Assembly (NCBI RefSeq): GCF_024868665.1
Contig: NC_079912.1
Location: 18,563,384 to 18,627,383, forward strand
DNA: 64,000 bases
Reading direction: 5' to 3'
Origin: Triplophysa rosa
Lineage: Eukaryota > Chordata > Actinopteri > Cypriniformes > Nemacheilidae
The position numbers and the translations under genes were made by a program. Positions 33,591 to 45,547 of this stretch are shown piece by piece. Within the stretch, counting starts at the first letter, position 1; each line of letters opens with the position of its first letter. Below the pieces are notes generated by a model. The model saw only the letters and a program-made list of their open reading frames with translations. It made no database searches and was not told the DNA's origin.

Positions 33591-34878
33591 CTTGACTTGT
33601 TTATTTGTTGAAAAAGGCCCAAAACCAATGATGGTATCGCACATGCGAGATTATGTTTTGACGAGACACATGAGCAGGGAGCGCTCGGTAGCGAGCGAGG
33701 ACGGGATTACACGCGAATGTTAAATCTACATATGGTACAAGCAAAAACCAGCTTTAATGGGTCGCTAAATCCAAACTAATAGAGATTATTTTTAAGATGA
33801 TGAGAAATTAATACAGAATAAAACCGATGCTCAGTTTGGCTTGGCCCTCAATTCTGCCCTCATTTGAGCTAATTCCAGTGCATGTTACAAAAACAAAACA
33901 ACAAAGAGAATCGGAGCAATAATCAAACAAATCTTTGAGTTATTGTAAATGACATCGCTTGAGCATTGTCATATTTTTCTCATTAAAATTATGATTCAGT
34001 ATATTCCCTCACCAACAAAACACCCTTGTGTCATATGTGAACGTCAACAAAGATGTAAATAAATAAAGGCACAAATCGGATGATGAAATGCAGTCTCTGT
34101 GACTTAAGGAAACAAAAGGATATGCAAGCGATTCATCAACAATGTCCTGGAGATTAGCGGTACCGGTCTCCATCCACAGAGATCTGGGGTTCATCCTAAA
34201 GGCAGTTTCTCTCTGATCATAGTGGGTCTGGACGGAGCTGATTATCAGCGTCATTTCCCAACATTTTCTTTCTTCCTTACACCATACTGAGCTTGACTGG
34301 ACCTTACGTTCACTGATCTCTCTCATCAGCAGTTCCTCAAGACCCGGGGAACGTCCTAATTGACTCCTCACTGAACAAATAATTCGATGAGTTAAGTCGT
34401 TAAGAGGGAAGATGGAGTGGTACCATGGAGATCTCGGGGCTACTGAGAACTGTAGATAAGCGTTGGTGACTGACTCTCCTACCGTGCATGCAAACCTTTT
34501 TTCTATTCGTCTCTCTAAGAACACACATCTGAGAATCAATCCTTTTTGATCCACAGTGGGTATTATTTTCAAAACCGATTACGTAAGTAATAAATGTTAA
34601 AGGAACAGTTCACACAAAAATAAAACTGAAACATCATTTTTTCTGTCTGTTCCTCACTCTAAGCAAATGCATAACTCTAAAAAAACCCTGCTATGATTGG
34701 GAAATCGTGTATGAGTCCCATTGCTTCATCATCTGTTATGCGACTTTCATGTATTGACAATAACATTTGACAACAATATTAATTGACGTAATATTGTAAA
34801 TAATTTAGCACCTGTTTAAGGTTTTGCCTTAAGAGCCACAGTGGTTACAAACTCTCTTTCTAATCCTTACACTCGAAT
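33591..34878. other. Non-coding DNA with a 187-codon unassigned frame
   Basis: A minus frame at 34009-34572 (187 codons) is the longest non-repeat frame in the window. It has no signal peptide, domain or cysteine pattern that I recognise. A small hairpin, CGCTCGGTAGCGAGCG, lies near 33684. At 34598-34660, TTAAAGGAACAGTTCACACA looks like one arm of a palindromic fish repeat. Confidence 0.4.
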
Positions 34879-35249
34879 TTTAAAGGGACAGTTCACCCAA
34901 AAATGAAGATTCTGTCATGAATTACTCACCTGGTTGAACACAAAGAAAGATATTTGAAAGAATGTTAGCGACTGACAGTTCTGGGGCACTATTGACTACT
35001 ATAGTAGAAAAAAATAAAATAGGTGCCGCAGAACTGTTTGCTTTCCTATATTCCTTAAAATATCTTCTTTTGTGTTCAACAGAACAAAAAATATATAAAA
35101 TGATTTTTCCTACTATGGTAGTAAATGGTGCCCCACAACTGTCAGTTGTTAACATTTTTCCAAATATCTTTCTTTGTTTTCAACAGAACAAAGACATTTA
35201 TGCAGGTTTGGAACAACTTTGTCACTTTTAAGTGAACTATCCCTGTAAG
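34879..35249. repeat. Palindromic fish repeat, subfamily 2 (copy 8)
   Basis: It starts TTTAAAGGGACAGTTCACCC and ends TTTTAAGTGAACTATCCCTG. GAATGTTAGCGACTGACAGT at the left mirrors ACTGTCAGTTGTTAACATTT at the right. Overlapping 77- and 89-codon frames on opposite strands are a product of the palindrome. Confidence 0.88.
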
Positions 35250-36033
35250 TGTGATTTGTTGGCCAAAAAATGAGAAAACGCAAAAAACAAAATTAAAGAT
35301 TAATTAGCATTATTGATAGCATTATTTGTTCGTTACAAAAAAACATTGAAATAGATCTGCTGTCGTGACAGACCTGTTTAAATGTTCTCCTTTTGTCCAC
35401 AACAGAAGCGGAAAAAAAAAATTTGTCTGAAGGAACATGAGGTTTTTGGGCGTACTACCTTTAAATCCCTGTTCCAAAGCTCTGACGCGAGTATCTGTCA
35501 AGACGAAGCAAGAAAATCATCAAACTACACAATCAGAGGGACAAAATATGGTTCAGATGTAAAAAAATAAAAGAAAGCAAGAAAAAAGAAAGAAAGTGCA
35601 ATCTCCCAAACAGCACTACAATAATATATAGCGTGACCTCGGAGGAGGTAGGAATATCAGTGCTAGATATTGCAATGCTGAGAAGTCGCTGTGGGATGCA
35701 GCCATAGGTGGGAAATTGACTCAGAGGGCAGCACACCTGCTGTTCATGTGAAGTCCAAAGCCTCTTTTGCTCAAGTGCCGACTGGCCCAGATCAGATCAA
35801 CATCAGCAGGACGGCCAGACCAGAAGATATTTCAACTGTCCTAGCCTCTACATTCTGATGAAAGCTTCACCTTATCATTTGTAAGGTGGAACCGGTCCTT
35901 GTTCCGGGCTGTTCTCATCAGCACGAGAATGAAACTTGTTTTGTTAGGAACAGCGGTTCTCATCTGCCGTGGCTTCAGGACACAGATTTTACATTGGGCA
36001 TTAAGTGGTGGCCCAACTGGGAAGACAAATATT
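35250..36033. other. Unique non-coding DNA
   Basis: No gene recognised. An A-run lies at 35412-35421. Frames of 62-93 codons lack known content. Confidence 0.42.
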
Positions 36034-36235
36034 TTATGAGACGTATAATTTGTACGGATTCATACGATGTGAATTGCACAATATTTAGAAAAAAGAAAAA
36101 AAGAAGTCCTACCTCTAACACTAACATCAATGGCATGAAAACATACCGCGCTCAAACACGCAAATAAAAATGTACAAAGTCATACAAATGAGTCACCTAG
36201 AAATGAGTCAAATAGTTAGTTGCCATAAGATAGTG
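36034..36235 (-). repeat. GTACGA-rich palindromic repeat F (copy 3)
   Basis: ATTCATACGATGTGAATTGC then ACAATATTTAGAAAAAAG aligns with the complement of 51235-51285 (AATTCGTAAGATGTGAATTG, then TACAAAAACGTACGG). It continues to AAATGTACAAAGTCATACAA. The GC-rich core is replaced by an A-rich tract. Diverged copy in opposite orientation. Confidence 0.55.
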
Positions 36236-36322
36236 TTTTACAAAGCAAACAAAAATGTTCTCAAACGTTGAAATTGATTGATATTATTAAGAACAGGGAA
36301 TGGAAAAACCACTGTACTTTCA

Positions 36323-36462
36323 AACGATTAAATACAAAGTTGACAATCCTTTTTAATACATTTTATTGGTTAGATAAACAAACAAAGGGTGACTAATAAT
36401 AAAATGTATGGGGAAAAATATCAAGAAATATGGAGATACAAGGTTTTAGAATGAGCAGAGAT
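36323..36462 (+). repeat. Unnamed dispersed repeat X (copy 2)
   Basis: AAAGTTGACAATCCTTTTTA, ACATTTTATTGGTTAGATA, AACAAACAAAGGGTGACTAA and AAATATGGAGATACAAGGTT then TTAGAATGAGCA. Colinear with 21636-21800, with small gaps. Family unknown to me. Confidence 0.6.
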
Positions 36463-37332
36463 AAATTAAACGAGCATCTAAACTAAGCAGTAAACTTAGT
36501 ATCTGTCTGGTCAAGTCCCACTTCACATGGACTCAAAGTCAGGACAAAACTAGTAATCAACATCATTCTGTGCTGTTGTGGAAACTAAAATTATGAGTTA
36601 TATATACACGTACCGCAGCACAATACATTGTTGGCCATGAGAATCATAAGCATCCAATCACACAGGCAAATATAAATCACTGATATGAGTCAGCGCTCTA
36701 CTGCTGGCCAGCCTCAGTCCAAGATTAGAACAAAATTGTGATGAGTGAAATTCAAAAAGCCATAGACGCTTGGATTACGCTCATATGCGTTATAAAATAA
36801 GCGTAAAACAGAAAATGAAAAGTATAATATGCTGCTTCGAATTTGTGTTTTGCCAGACTGAAGAGAAACAGCGTCTTTAATCTGACTCCCATGATACACG
36901 AGACGACTGAAATGGATTTGATTAATTTTATCTGTAGTTAGAGTTCTCCTGAATAATACATTAATACTGGCATAGACGTGGGAATTGTGCAAAGATAGAC
37001 AGCTGTTTAAGATATCCAATTAAATATCTATGGATGGAAGTTTCTGACCATCGATAGTGCACAGTGCTGAATTTTCTAAGGCTTGCGCATTAAAGATGCT
37101 TAGAGTCGATGATGATGGCACAATTCAACCACAATGGTGGTTATTAATAACAGGTCATCAAGGAATATTGACTGCGTGGGTAAAGAATAAAGGTGGTCAG
37201 CAGAAACTTGATCTTTAATTTACTGGAATCGAGATTTACTTGCAGATTTTGATAGGATTCTATATTGTAACACTTGGCAAGCAAGCCATAGACACCAACT
37301 TTATGACTGTATTGCTACATATATGGTACGTG
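36463..37332. other. Unique non-coding DNA
   Basis: No gene recognised. Nothing beyond scattered AT-rich motifs. Confidence 0.42.
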
Positions 37333-37610
37333 AAAGGAATAGTTCACCAAAAAAATCAAATTCTGTAATGATTTACTCACCCTCTTGTCATTTCAAACCT
37401 GTTTGCAAAAGAAGATATTTTGAAGAATGTTGGTAACCAAATAACGTCGGTACCCATTCACGTCTATTGTATCGACACAAAACCAATGGAAGTCAATGGG
37501 TACTGCAGTTGTTTGATTACCAACATTTTTCAAAATAACTTCTTTTGTGTTCTCCAGATGAAAGAAAGTCATACAGGTTTGAAATGACAAGAGGGTGAAC
37601 TATCCCTTTG
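37333..37610. repeat. Palindromic fish repeat, subfamily 1 (copy 9)
   Basis: It starts AAAGGAATAGTTCACC and ends GAGGGTGAACTATCCCTTTG. GAAGAATGTTGGTAACCAAA at the left mirrors TTTGATTACCAACATTTTTC at the right, with GGTACC and GGGTAC around the centre. One of the better preserved palindromes. Confidence 0.92.
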
Positions 37611-38219
37611 TATATAAACCAATTTTGACCTGACCCCCACTGATGTTCAAACCAAAGTGTCTAACAAAGATCTGTAACAACTTCTCTTTTACCAACTTTC
37701 ACTTCAGCGGTAAATTTAACAGACGTTTATGTTTTTTCTCCCTCCAGAACTGCATAGCGACACATGTGGATTTTTCCTTCCATTAAACCACCTAAAATAT
37801 ATGAAAATTATTCAAAATACATTTCCACGGCCATCAAAAAACATTTATGGCTTGTGAAATCTCACCTCACTTGTCACGCAGGTGTAAATACAGCACTTGG
37901 GGCTTTAATTCTGTGAGTAGCTACGTTGTTCGAATAGCAGACTATCGGCGAGCAGGAAGGAGAAACAAACAATGAACAACCATAATAATCTGGGGCTTGA
38001 ATCGCAGGTCACCGGGGGGATGCTTGGTCTGCCTCCCAGTAAGTGTTGTGGTGTCAGCTCCTTTACACACCCACCATCCATCTTGCTGAAGCGATGGAGT
38101 CCACTGCGAAAAAGAGAGAGTGGGAGAAAAACAATGGCTGAACGTATGTTTAGGGAAATAAATGAAATCTGAGGGTAAAGTACTCCTCCCCAGATGCAGA
38201 ATTTTTGACACCGAAATGG
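37611..38219. other. Unique non-coding DNA
   Basis: No gene recognised. Overlapping frames at 37942-38226 lack known content. Confidence 0.42.
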
Positions 38220-38660
38220 GAAACAAATGTCGTCGGGGCGCCCGCTAGGCCAGAACGAGACAGCTGGGGGAACAAATGTCCTCTGATCTAAATGCCCTCT
38301 GGTTTTTAAGCATCTAACCTACGAGCATTACGGCGGGACCCGCTAGCCGAGGGAGAGAGGCTGACGAGGGCCATTATGCTGTACCTGCGACGGAGGACGA
38401 GAGAGAAGACAATAGAGCTCATCTTCTGCTTTCCACACAGCACCTGAAGCAGAGCTCGTCTTATTCCTCGCCTGAGGCCTTCCAGCCCGTGTAGCCGTCG
38501 GATCACACCAAACAGTTCAGCTTTAAAGCACGTCGCACCGAGAGCCCACAGAAATACTGATACCAGGGCTAAAGGCGCGAGGCTCCAGCACGCCTTTCTA
38601 TCCCAGAATGCTAAGCTGAGAAAGATACAGGCTCTTAAATAAAACCTGGCAGCCACCTAG
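38220..38660. other. GC- and CpG-raised island with open frames on both strands
   Basis: The composition rises sharply and CpGs are frequent. The minus strand has a 116-codon frame (38306-38656). The plus strand has an open stretch of about 65 codons without ATG, ending at TAG near 38500. The pyrimidine-rich CTTCTGCTTTCCACACAG at about 38424-38441 looks like an acceptor. No family is recognised. Could be a promoter, a CpG-rich regulatory element or an unrecognised exon. Confidence 0.3.
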
Positions 38661-39622
38661 GATATAGTGTCTGAGAATCAGAACAATCACATTGACAACA
38701 GTTAATATGAATAGTGCGTTGCCTGGGTTTGTATATGAAACAAATTGAGGATAAACATGCATTATAAGCTTATTTATGTTTGTGCCTTAAATGCAAAGTG
38801 TATTGAAATGTCTGAACACTCTGGCTAGAGATTTTTTTAATACAGTATATACTACTAATTGAACATAATCCATTCTAGCTATATTTTATAGATCATTTCA
38901 GCCTTAGTGCACGTTAATTTATAAAATGTATAGACTGAAAACAATGACTCTACATGCTTAAATGTCATCTGTCTTTTCATTTGTACTTCAATCAGAGCTT
39001 GTAAATCTAGTGATGAACGAACCTTTTATAAAAAGTCTGAAAACAATGTCTTTTGTATTAATTTGATATTTCAGCCCTATTTTGCACTAATCTCATTTAT
39101 TCTAAAGGAATCACTCTCAAAGTCAGAAACTGTGGCATTTTTCTTTTTCTTCTTTCATTTCAAAGATTTGTCACTCCTGATTCTTCTCCCCTCGCTTCTG
39201 TTTCTGGCCTCCCAGTCTTCAAAACACATTCTCATCTCCCACCAGCATCATCAATTAGAGACCAGCACAAGTCTTCACAGCAGCTGTAATTAAACACGTC
39301 TTTACACTTCTCCTGTAAGGCCTCTCTTTGTTCTCCAACAGTGAGTCGGAGCTTTACTTTTAGGCACGAGCCATCTAAATGGGAATGAATCATATCCTTC
39401 ATATCATATAGCTCACCTGCACATTAACTATATAAGAAAGGACCATGCAAACACAGCATGTATCACGGGAAGAGGTTGTTCTGGGTTTCATTTTTGGAAG
39501 TATAAAAAATGTATATGTTAAAGAAATGCAAAATACTCTATGGTATGTTGTCTTGATGTAAACTATATGAAAATGTATCTTTAAAATACTACGTATTAAA
39601 AAAGTAAAAAGATATATCCATA
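38661..39622. other. AT-rich non-coding DNA
   Basis: No gene recognised. A CAG|GTGAGC donor-like site (minus) near 39414 has no convincing acceptor. Confidence 0.42.
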
Positions 39623-39913
39623 CACACTGAAACAAGTGAGACTTTGGATCAACTTTAAAAAAATTAGGTCAATTTGTTACAAGCAATTTTATTCGTTTTT
39701 CTCAAATTATATTTAAATTAAATTATATTAAACACTGATCACAATAATGGTGGTTTGTTGAAATGTATAAATTTTGATTTGAACCAAGCCATAAATATAA
39801 TTTGAGAAAAACAAATAAAAATTGCTTGTAACAAGTTGACGTAATTTTTTTAAGCTGTCCAAAGTAAAAGTACATTTTTTAAGTTGATCCAAAGTCTCAC
39901 TTTTTTCGGTGCA
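39623..39913. mobile_element. Large inverted-repeat (fold-back) MITE
   Basis: The left arm runs CACACTGAAACAAGTGAGAC, TTTGGATCAACTT, TTGTTACAAGCAATTTTATT. The right arm is its complement: AAAAATTGCTTGTAACAAGT, AAGTTGATCCAAAGTCTCAC, then TTTTTTCGGTGCA. Arms are about 100-120 bases, with one insertion of about 30 bases in the right arm, separated by a short AT-rich spacer. No coding capacity. Confidence 0.85.
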
Positions 39914-40779
39914 TAAAAACACAACACTATTTGAGGTCTTAAGTGTCTATGGACTTTATTAGCATCACTAAAATACTCAAATAAGTATTTAACATGTTTT
40001 ATTAAATTGTTTTATTCTAAATAAAAAATGATCTGAAATATGGATTATCTCAATATAAGAGAAGGGGCATAAAATCCTTATATAAAATACTACACAAAAT
40101 CAACGGCAAGAATTTTGTTTCTAATAACGACTTTGTGTTGATATTGTTTTGCATAGCTTAAAATATTTTCCGCAACCTAAATATTTTAAAGTGCTATATA
40201 TTACTACAATTAATGACTGAAGTGAAAATAGTGATGTGCAATTAAAAGCAAACTAACGACAGATAATTTATTAAGATATTTTATTAATTAATTATGCAAT
40301 GACTTCCTCTACTTAAATCAGGATGCCATTGAGACAACAATTTATGGGTTCAACACCCAAAGAATGCAAAAACGATTACAATTAATGCAAGACACATCTG
40401 TCAAATGCAACATGTAAATGCACACGGCAATGCAAACACTGCAAAATATATTACGACGAAAACATTTATAAAAGGCATGTGTGCTCTGTTGGTCTGTCTG
40501 GATCTTCTGCACTGCATTCGGTGGGTCATTGTCTCGTTAAAGGCTGCCTCTAAACGCACTTCTAAATTCCACGGTCTACCTATGCCTCCTATTGGCCTGT
40601 TTCGTTCAGTTACCCTACACAGCCTGCTGAGCTCAATCCAAGAGCAGAAATACAGCTAGAACAGAGGTGGGGGTGAGAGGGAGGGGGGGCGAGGATGGGG
40701 ATGAGGTTAAGAGAAAGCGAGAGAGAGAGAGAAATCTTATGAATGTTGACCACTGTCTCCTTACATAAATCTGCACATT
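39914..40779. other. AT-rich non-coding DNA
   Basis: No gene recognised. A G-run and GAGA tract lie at 40676-40732. Confidence 0.42.
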
Positions 40780-40980
40780 AAGTGCAATAAATGAGGCTTT
40801 GGCCGCTGAGGCCGGGAGAATGGAGTCGGTAATGTCATTTAAAGGCATTCACGTCAGGAGACTGTGGGCCCAGATTAGAAGCCCCCCAGTTATCAGGTTT
40901 GGTGTGTCACGCAGTCCAGTGAGCGATGGCCCCGAAATAAAAAAGCAAAAAAAGATTAAAGAAGTCCCACCTAGGGTTTA
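40780..40980. promoter_or_regulatory. Candidate regulatory block
   Basis: Repeat-free with sharp GC change: GCAATAAATGAGGC, GGTAATGTCATTTAAAGG, CAGATTAGAAG and CAGTTATCAGG. Looks like a conserved non-coding element by composition only. The 60-codon plus frame at 40799-40981 is probably chance. Confidence 0.28.
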
Positions 40981-41117
40981 AATTATATCTTTGCATCACT
41001 GTTTTCTCTCCAAACACCATGCTCTAAATTTGTACATTTTATGTGACAAAACAAATACCGTTTACCTTTTAAGCTACAGATTTTAGAAACACAGAAATAA
41101 AAACATTTTCCCCATTT

Positions 41118-41350
41118 ATTACATTTACATGTAGTCATTTAGCAGACGCTTTTATCCAAAGCGACTTACAGATGAGGGAAACAACGGAAGCAATTGGAGC
41201 AACATAAGGACAACAAAAAGCATAAGTGCAATAAAACTGGTCTCATATAGCCCACCACAGTATACAGAGCTAAGGTGTTTTTTTTGAAAGAGTAGAAAGA
41301 GATAGAAGTCAGAACTGAATATTATTCTTAATACTAATGAAATAAAGAAA
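41118..41350 (-). mobile_element. V-SINE-type element, antisense, 3' part
   Basis: TTACATTTACATGTAGTCAT, AGCAGACGCTTTTATCC and AAAGCGACTTACAGATGAGG are followed by GGAGCAACATAAGGACAACA, ATAAGTGCAATAAAACTGGT and a T-run at 41278-41284. This order is seen in full-length fish SINEs carrying the conserved tail. The tail is better kept than at 27463. Confidence 0.8.
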
Positions 41351-42689
41351 TATAATAAATACTATGTATAATTTAAGGCTCTTTACAATAAAAACATACA
41401 TGAAAAGCTACTGTAAATTCAATAGAATCTGTAAATTGTAACATTTGTCTCTTGTTTATTTAGTCACATTCATAACAGGTCTCTCAGTAATATGAACCAC
41501 AAAACGTCTTAAGGTTTCCATTGCACCTGCAACTTTAGGATTCAACAAACGCAAAAGATTATTGTGAGCTGTATACACAACCGGTATAAGCACATCACAT
41601 TAGTGTGAAATGACGACACGCATATGCATTCAGCAGTCTGGGCGCATTAGTCTAGTAATAAATATTGATGCACGCTAAGAATGACAGCATAAATGTGTAG
41701 AATCAGAGGGATTAGAATGTTTGAAGAAATGAGGCATGTAATGACGCTAGATTCACCTCCATTATTTTCAGCCTGCCACAATTCCTCCATTACTTTACTT
41801 AAGAGGCCACATCAAAGATGCAGCTGACGCCTTTGAAGCATGTATCGGAAACTGAACTCTCAATGGCCCCATTTTACAAAGCTTGACTCCAGGAACCCAC
41901 GAAGTTCCAAGAGGCATATGACCCTCCCATTAGGCACAGCACAAAAAAGGGTCGGGCACCATTTCACATTCACACCACAAGAAACTTCTTGAAATTCCCC
42001 CACAAACCCCCGCGAACTTCCATTGGTAATGAGTGAAGCGTTTGTGACTCTTCGCGGCGGCCGTAATTAATGTCGCTCTGTTCAAAGGCGGTTCGCTTTA
42101 AATGCTCATCTCTGCAAAATCCCCCTTTCCTCCTGCTTCTTTTTGAAAGAATAATCCCTCTATTGTTGAACCTGAACAGAAGGTGATAGCCAACAAAGCA
42201 CTGAAGTGGCAAGACGCAAAAAATTGGTGAATCTGAGTCATCAGAAACAAAGACGGTGATCTATGCCGCCGATTCGATTCCCTCTTGACGCTTAACGTGG
42301 TGAATCTGAGTGCTCGAGCTCAGCCCGCACGGGTCACTTCACAGTTTGTACCATCTAAACCAAACTAAAACTCTGAGTCTGATAAACTAAAGTGTATTGG
42401 ATTTGGTAAGAGTTAGTCGATTGTTTCTGGCCCCTGGGTGGTGGTTTATGGTAATGTTAGTATCAATAGAAACAATGGGCCATACAGCTGTACAAAGCAC
42501 ATCGAGGAAAAACAAGGCTGCCTCTGTCAGTATGGTGTACAATAAAAGAGGGATTTAAAGCCGGGCTGACCAATCACAAGGGAGCAACAAAATGAATGAA
42601 CTGTAGAAATGCTCCGAGTTGATCCTTTTCGGGTCTAGCTAATGGTCGAAGCTGCACTCGGGATGTAAAATAAAATATATAACCCAGAC
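41351..42689. other. Unique non-coding DNA
   Basis: No gene recognised. From 41740 to 42310 the sequence is repeat-free with CTAGATTCACCTCC, CGTAATTAATG and other cores and may hold regulatory DNA. Confidence 0.4.
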
Positions 42690-42965
42690 GCGTTTGGGCA
42701 TCAAAGGTCAGGAGGGGGTGAAACCAAGGAGACGGGATGATGGGAGTGCTGTCATAAAGAGCCGTTACCGAGAGTATAAGTTATACATTTTGTAAGCCAT
42801 TAGATAAAACATTTCTGATTAGGAAGTCATCTACACCCATCAGGCGAGAAATTTATATCAGGGTCAAAACCAAAGAGCAATCAATAGACTATCTGCATTA
42901 CTTAATGACAATTAAATGAAGGACGGGGGCTTCAAGGTGAGCACAACCGGTCAATTACAAGAGAT
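42690..42965. promoter_or_regulatory. Candidate regulatory block
   Basis: Repeat-free: CATCAAAGGTCAGGAGGG contains AAAGGTCA, a nuclear-receptor half-site with flank. Also GCCATTAGATAAA, CTGATTAGG, GAGCAATCAATAGAC and ACTTAATGACAATTAAATG. Conservation untested. Confidence 0.3.
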
Positions 42966-44874
42966 ATGCTACAGATGATATTTTATATATTTATACTTGA
43001 GAAAATGTGCATGATTTTTTAAACAAATCATTTATTAAAAAATCTAAAAATATACTCCCATCCAGCACGTCAATTATGAAATTGAAATAAACGTCCTTTC
43101 AGTGATATTACAGCATTTCATTTTTAAGACCGGTTATGGTCGTGTGGTCTCCTGAAGAAACACAATGAGATTGAAGAATAAAGCTCTAATAATCACATAA
43201 ACCCTTTCGTTGGACCGTCACATTAAAAGTTGTCATTATTAAATTTGAGACAAAAACAATCGTATTTATGCTGATGGCTTAAACTGCTATGAAATTGGGA
43301 TATTTACAATACTGCAGAGCTTAAAAATATTTTTTGTAAAAGCTCTTCATAATGTCTTGTCAGTTTTTTATTACTTTAAAATATTCATCTCATTCTCCCT
43401 CTTTTTTCATTCTGACTCAATATATTTCTCTCTCGAATTATACGCAAATTACACCTGAAAGCAATAAAAAGGTCACCAAAATGGCTGTTTTTTTAAGACC
43501 GAATTGTGAATTTCAAGGACCTGTGAACGCAAGCTTCCATTATAGTCCAATTCCCAGCTTATTTTCCTGATATACATCTGACCTGTATTCAAAATTCATA
43601 GTTCCACAAGTGACAAGCACGTCTCGGACATCTAAGAAGTAAAGGCTTATTCCTGACCCGGTCTCCATGGCAACCCAGTACTGACTAGTAGCAGGCAGGT
43701 TTTGACACTGATGAGAAATGTTGTAGGTCATCTTTGTTGAGAATTATGTGTTCACATAAAAACTAATGTGTTTGTAGCGTCGTTTTGCATTTGATTTCAC
43801 TGCAAAATGAACGAGGTTGTGACACAAGATTAACCTGTAAAATATAGCATTATCAATAAAGTAAAAAAAGAAAATAATTTCATCGAAATATCAATTGTGA
43901 AGAATTCACTATAAATTGCGAACACATTTCTTAAACTATTTCAGCTTGCTCACATGCACAGGCCATCATTTTGCAATTTTTAATTATTTACCAACCCAGA
44001 ATCCTAAAATTAGCATTTTGATTTATACTGACCCTTTTCAGGTTCAGGTCAATATCACTTCCATTCCCAAATCAATTCAGGAGATGCCGAGAAAATGAAT
44101 TGACAGCTGAATTCCCTTTTGGTTTCCATATAAATGTTCCAAAAAATGAACCGAGTTCATCTCTTGAATTTTATTTAGCCGTTTCCTGAATCCGCACACT
44201 TGCACACACTGACTCCCATCTGTGATAAACAAACAGAATCATATCTAAGTCATAAAAACATATTCATATAAACTATCTTATAAAACATGTGAGCTGTGGG
44301 AGTTCAAAGTCTTCTAAAAAACAATTGTAATATTTTCAAAACTACAGTCGTCGTCATGCATGCAAAAATTGTTAATTCCTTGCAAGGAACAAGAGATTGC
44401 AAGAGCAATCTCTCTCCTGTGATCTTAGCTCTTCGGAATGCACATGAATTGCCAAAGCTGACCACTGCACTGGTACTTGTAAAAGCAATCTGGCAACCCT
44501 CTTTCGTTTCCCCATCTCGGCCCACAATCCTCCAGCACTATTAACAAAACTGGGAAAGGTCACATGATAAATGCCTGACAAACAAATCAAACCACATTAG
44601 CTTGTAGCTTTGTTATCAACCGTCGGCAGAGATAACAGAAGAACGTAGCTTCTCTCGAATAATTCCACTCAGTTATTTTTTTGCCTGTTCTGCAGTCTAA
44701 ATCAGAGTGAGGAAAGGAAAGAAGCGGAGGAAGAAAGAATCTGGCGGTGGCTGTTTGTCTCAGCGCTTGACAGTGGGAGAGCAATAATACGCATTAATGA
44801 TGGTGCGTGTGCAAGTCTATGCAGCCAGGAGCAGTCAGTCACATCGGCTCCCAGGAGGTGCCAGTGAGCCGGGC
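42966..44874. other. AT-rich non-coding DNA
   Basis: No gene recognised. Overlapping frames on both strands at 44296-44784 lack known content. No repeat recognised. Confidence 0.42.
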
Positions 44875-44892
44875 GCACACACACACACACAC
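44875..44892. repeat. (CA)9 microsatellite
   Basis: A short CA dinucleotide run inside a GC-richer stretch. Confidence 0.9.
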
Positions 44893-45433
44893 ATGTACAC
44901 CTCCCCAAGGTGAGGGTGGCCGCTGGCCCCCGTCCCTGCCTATCCTCGGAGTCAGTTCAGGGTATTCCACAAGACTCTGACTGTTTAAGAACGAGAGAGA
45001 ACCCAAGAAGAAATTTGGAAATGGCAGTTCAGAAACAATCAAGGCGAATTTCAAACGGATTAGCCTGGGCACGAGTTAGATGGTATCTCAACTTTCCGAC
45101 CCAAAGTCATCACATAGCCAGCAAAAATCAATCACGCCTCCTCTAGGATGAGAAAAATAATATGAAAAACAAGTGCAATGGCTGCTTTTTGCGCCACACG
45201 AAAATGTTCTGCTCGGAAATGAATTGCCATAGACGTTTTCTAACCGCACTTCCCCTTTTATTTATTTGTGTTGCCTGTCAGTTCAGGCCCTTTTTCTATT
45301 TCTCAGTTGTATTTAGCACTTTTCAGACATCGTACTTTACAACAATTACAGCATGGATGTCACTAACACAAACCCTAATGTCCACCATAACATTCGCAAC
45401 AACCTAAAGCATAAAAAGAAATTGTCAAACAAT
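44893..45433. other. Unique non-coding DNA
   Basis: Nothing recognised. Frames of about 80 codons look like chance. Confidence 0.42.
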
Positions 45434-45506
45434 CATTAGGGTTCGAGAGCGAAGCTCTAGAAACCTATTGTATTTGTCTGTTTTATTATTATTATTATTA
45501 TTATTT
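45434..45506 (+). repeat. Dispersed repeat end with (TTA)n tail
   Basis: ATTAGGGTTCGAGAGCGAAG, AAACCTATTGTATTTGTCTG and (TTA)n at 45483-45505. The AACCTATTGTATTTGTC plus trinucleotide tail is common in cyprinid genomes. Confidence 0.6.
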
Positions 45507-45547
45507 GTTTTGAGTTTGCAAAGTAACATTACACACTTTAAATAAAT

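Noticed and set aside
34536..34565. 26-base plus micro-exon before GTAAGTAAT
   Set aside because: Acceptor is reasonable, but length and lack of partner exons make it unconvincing.
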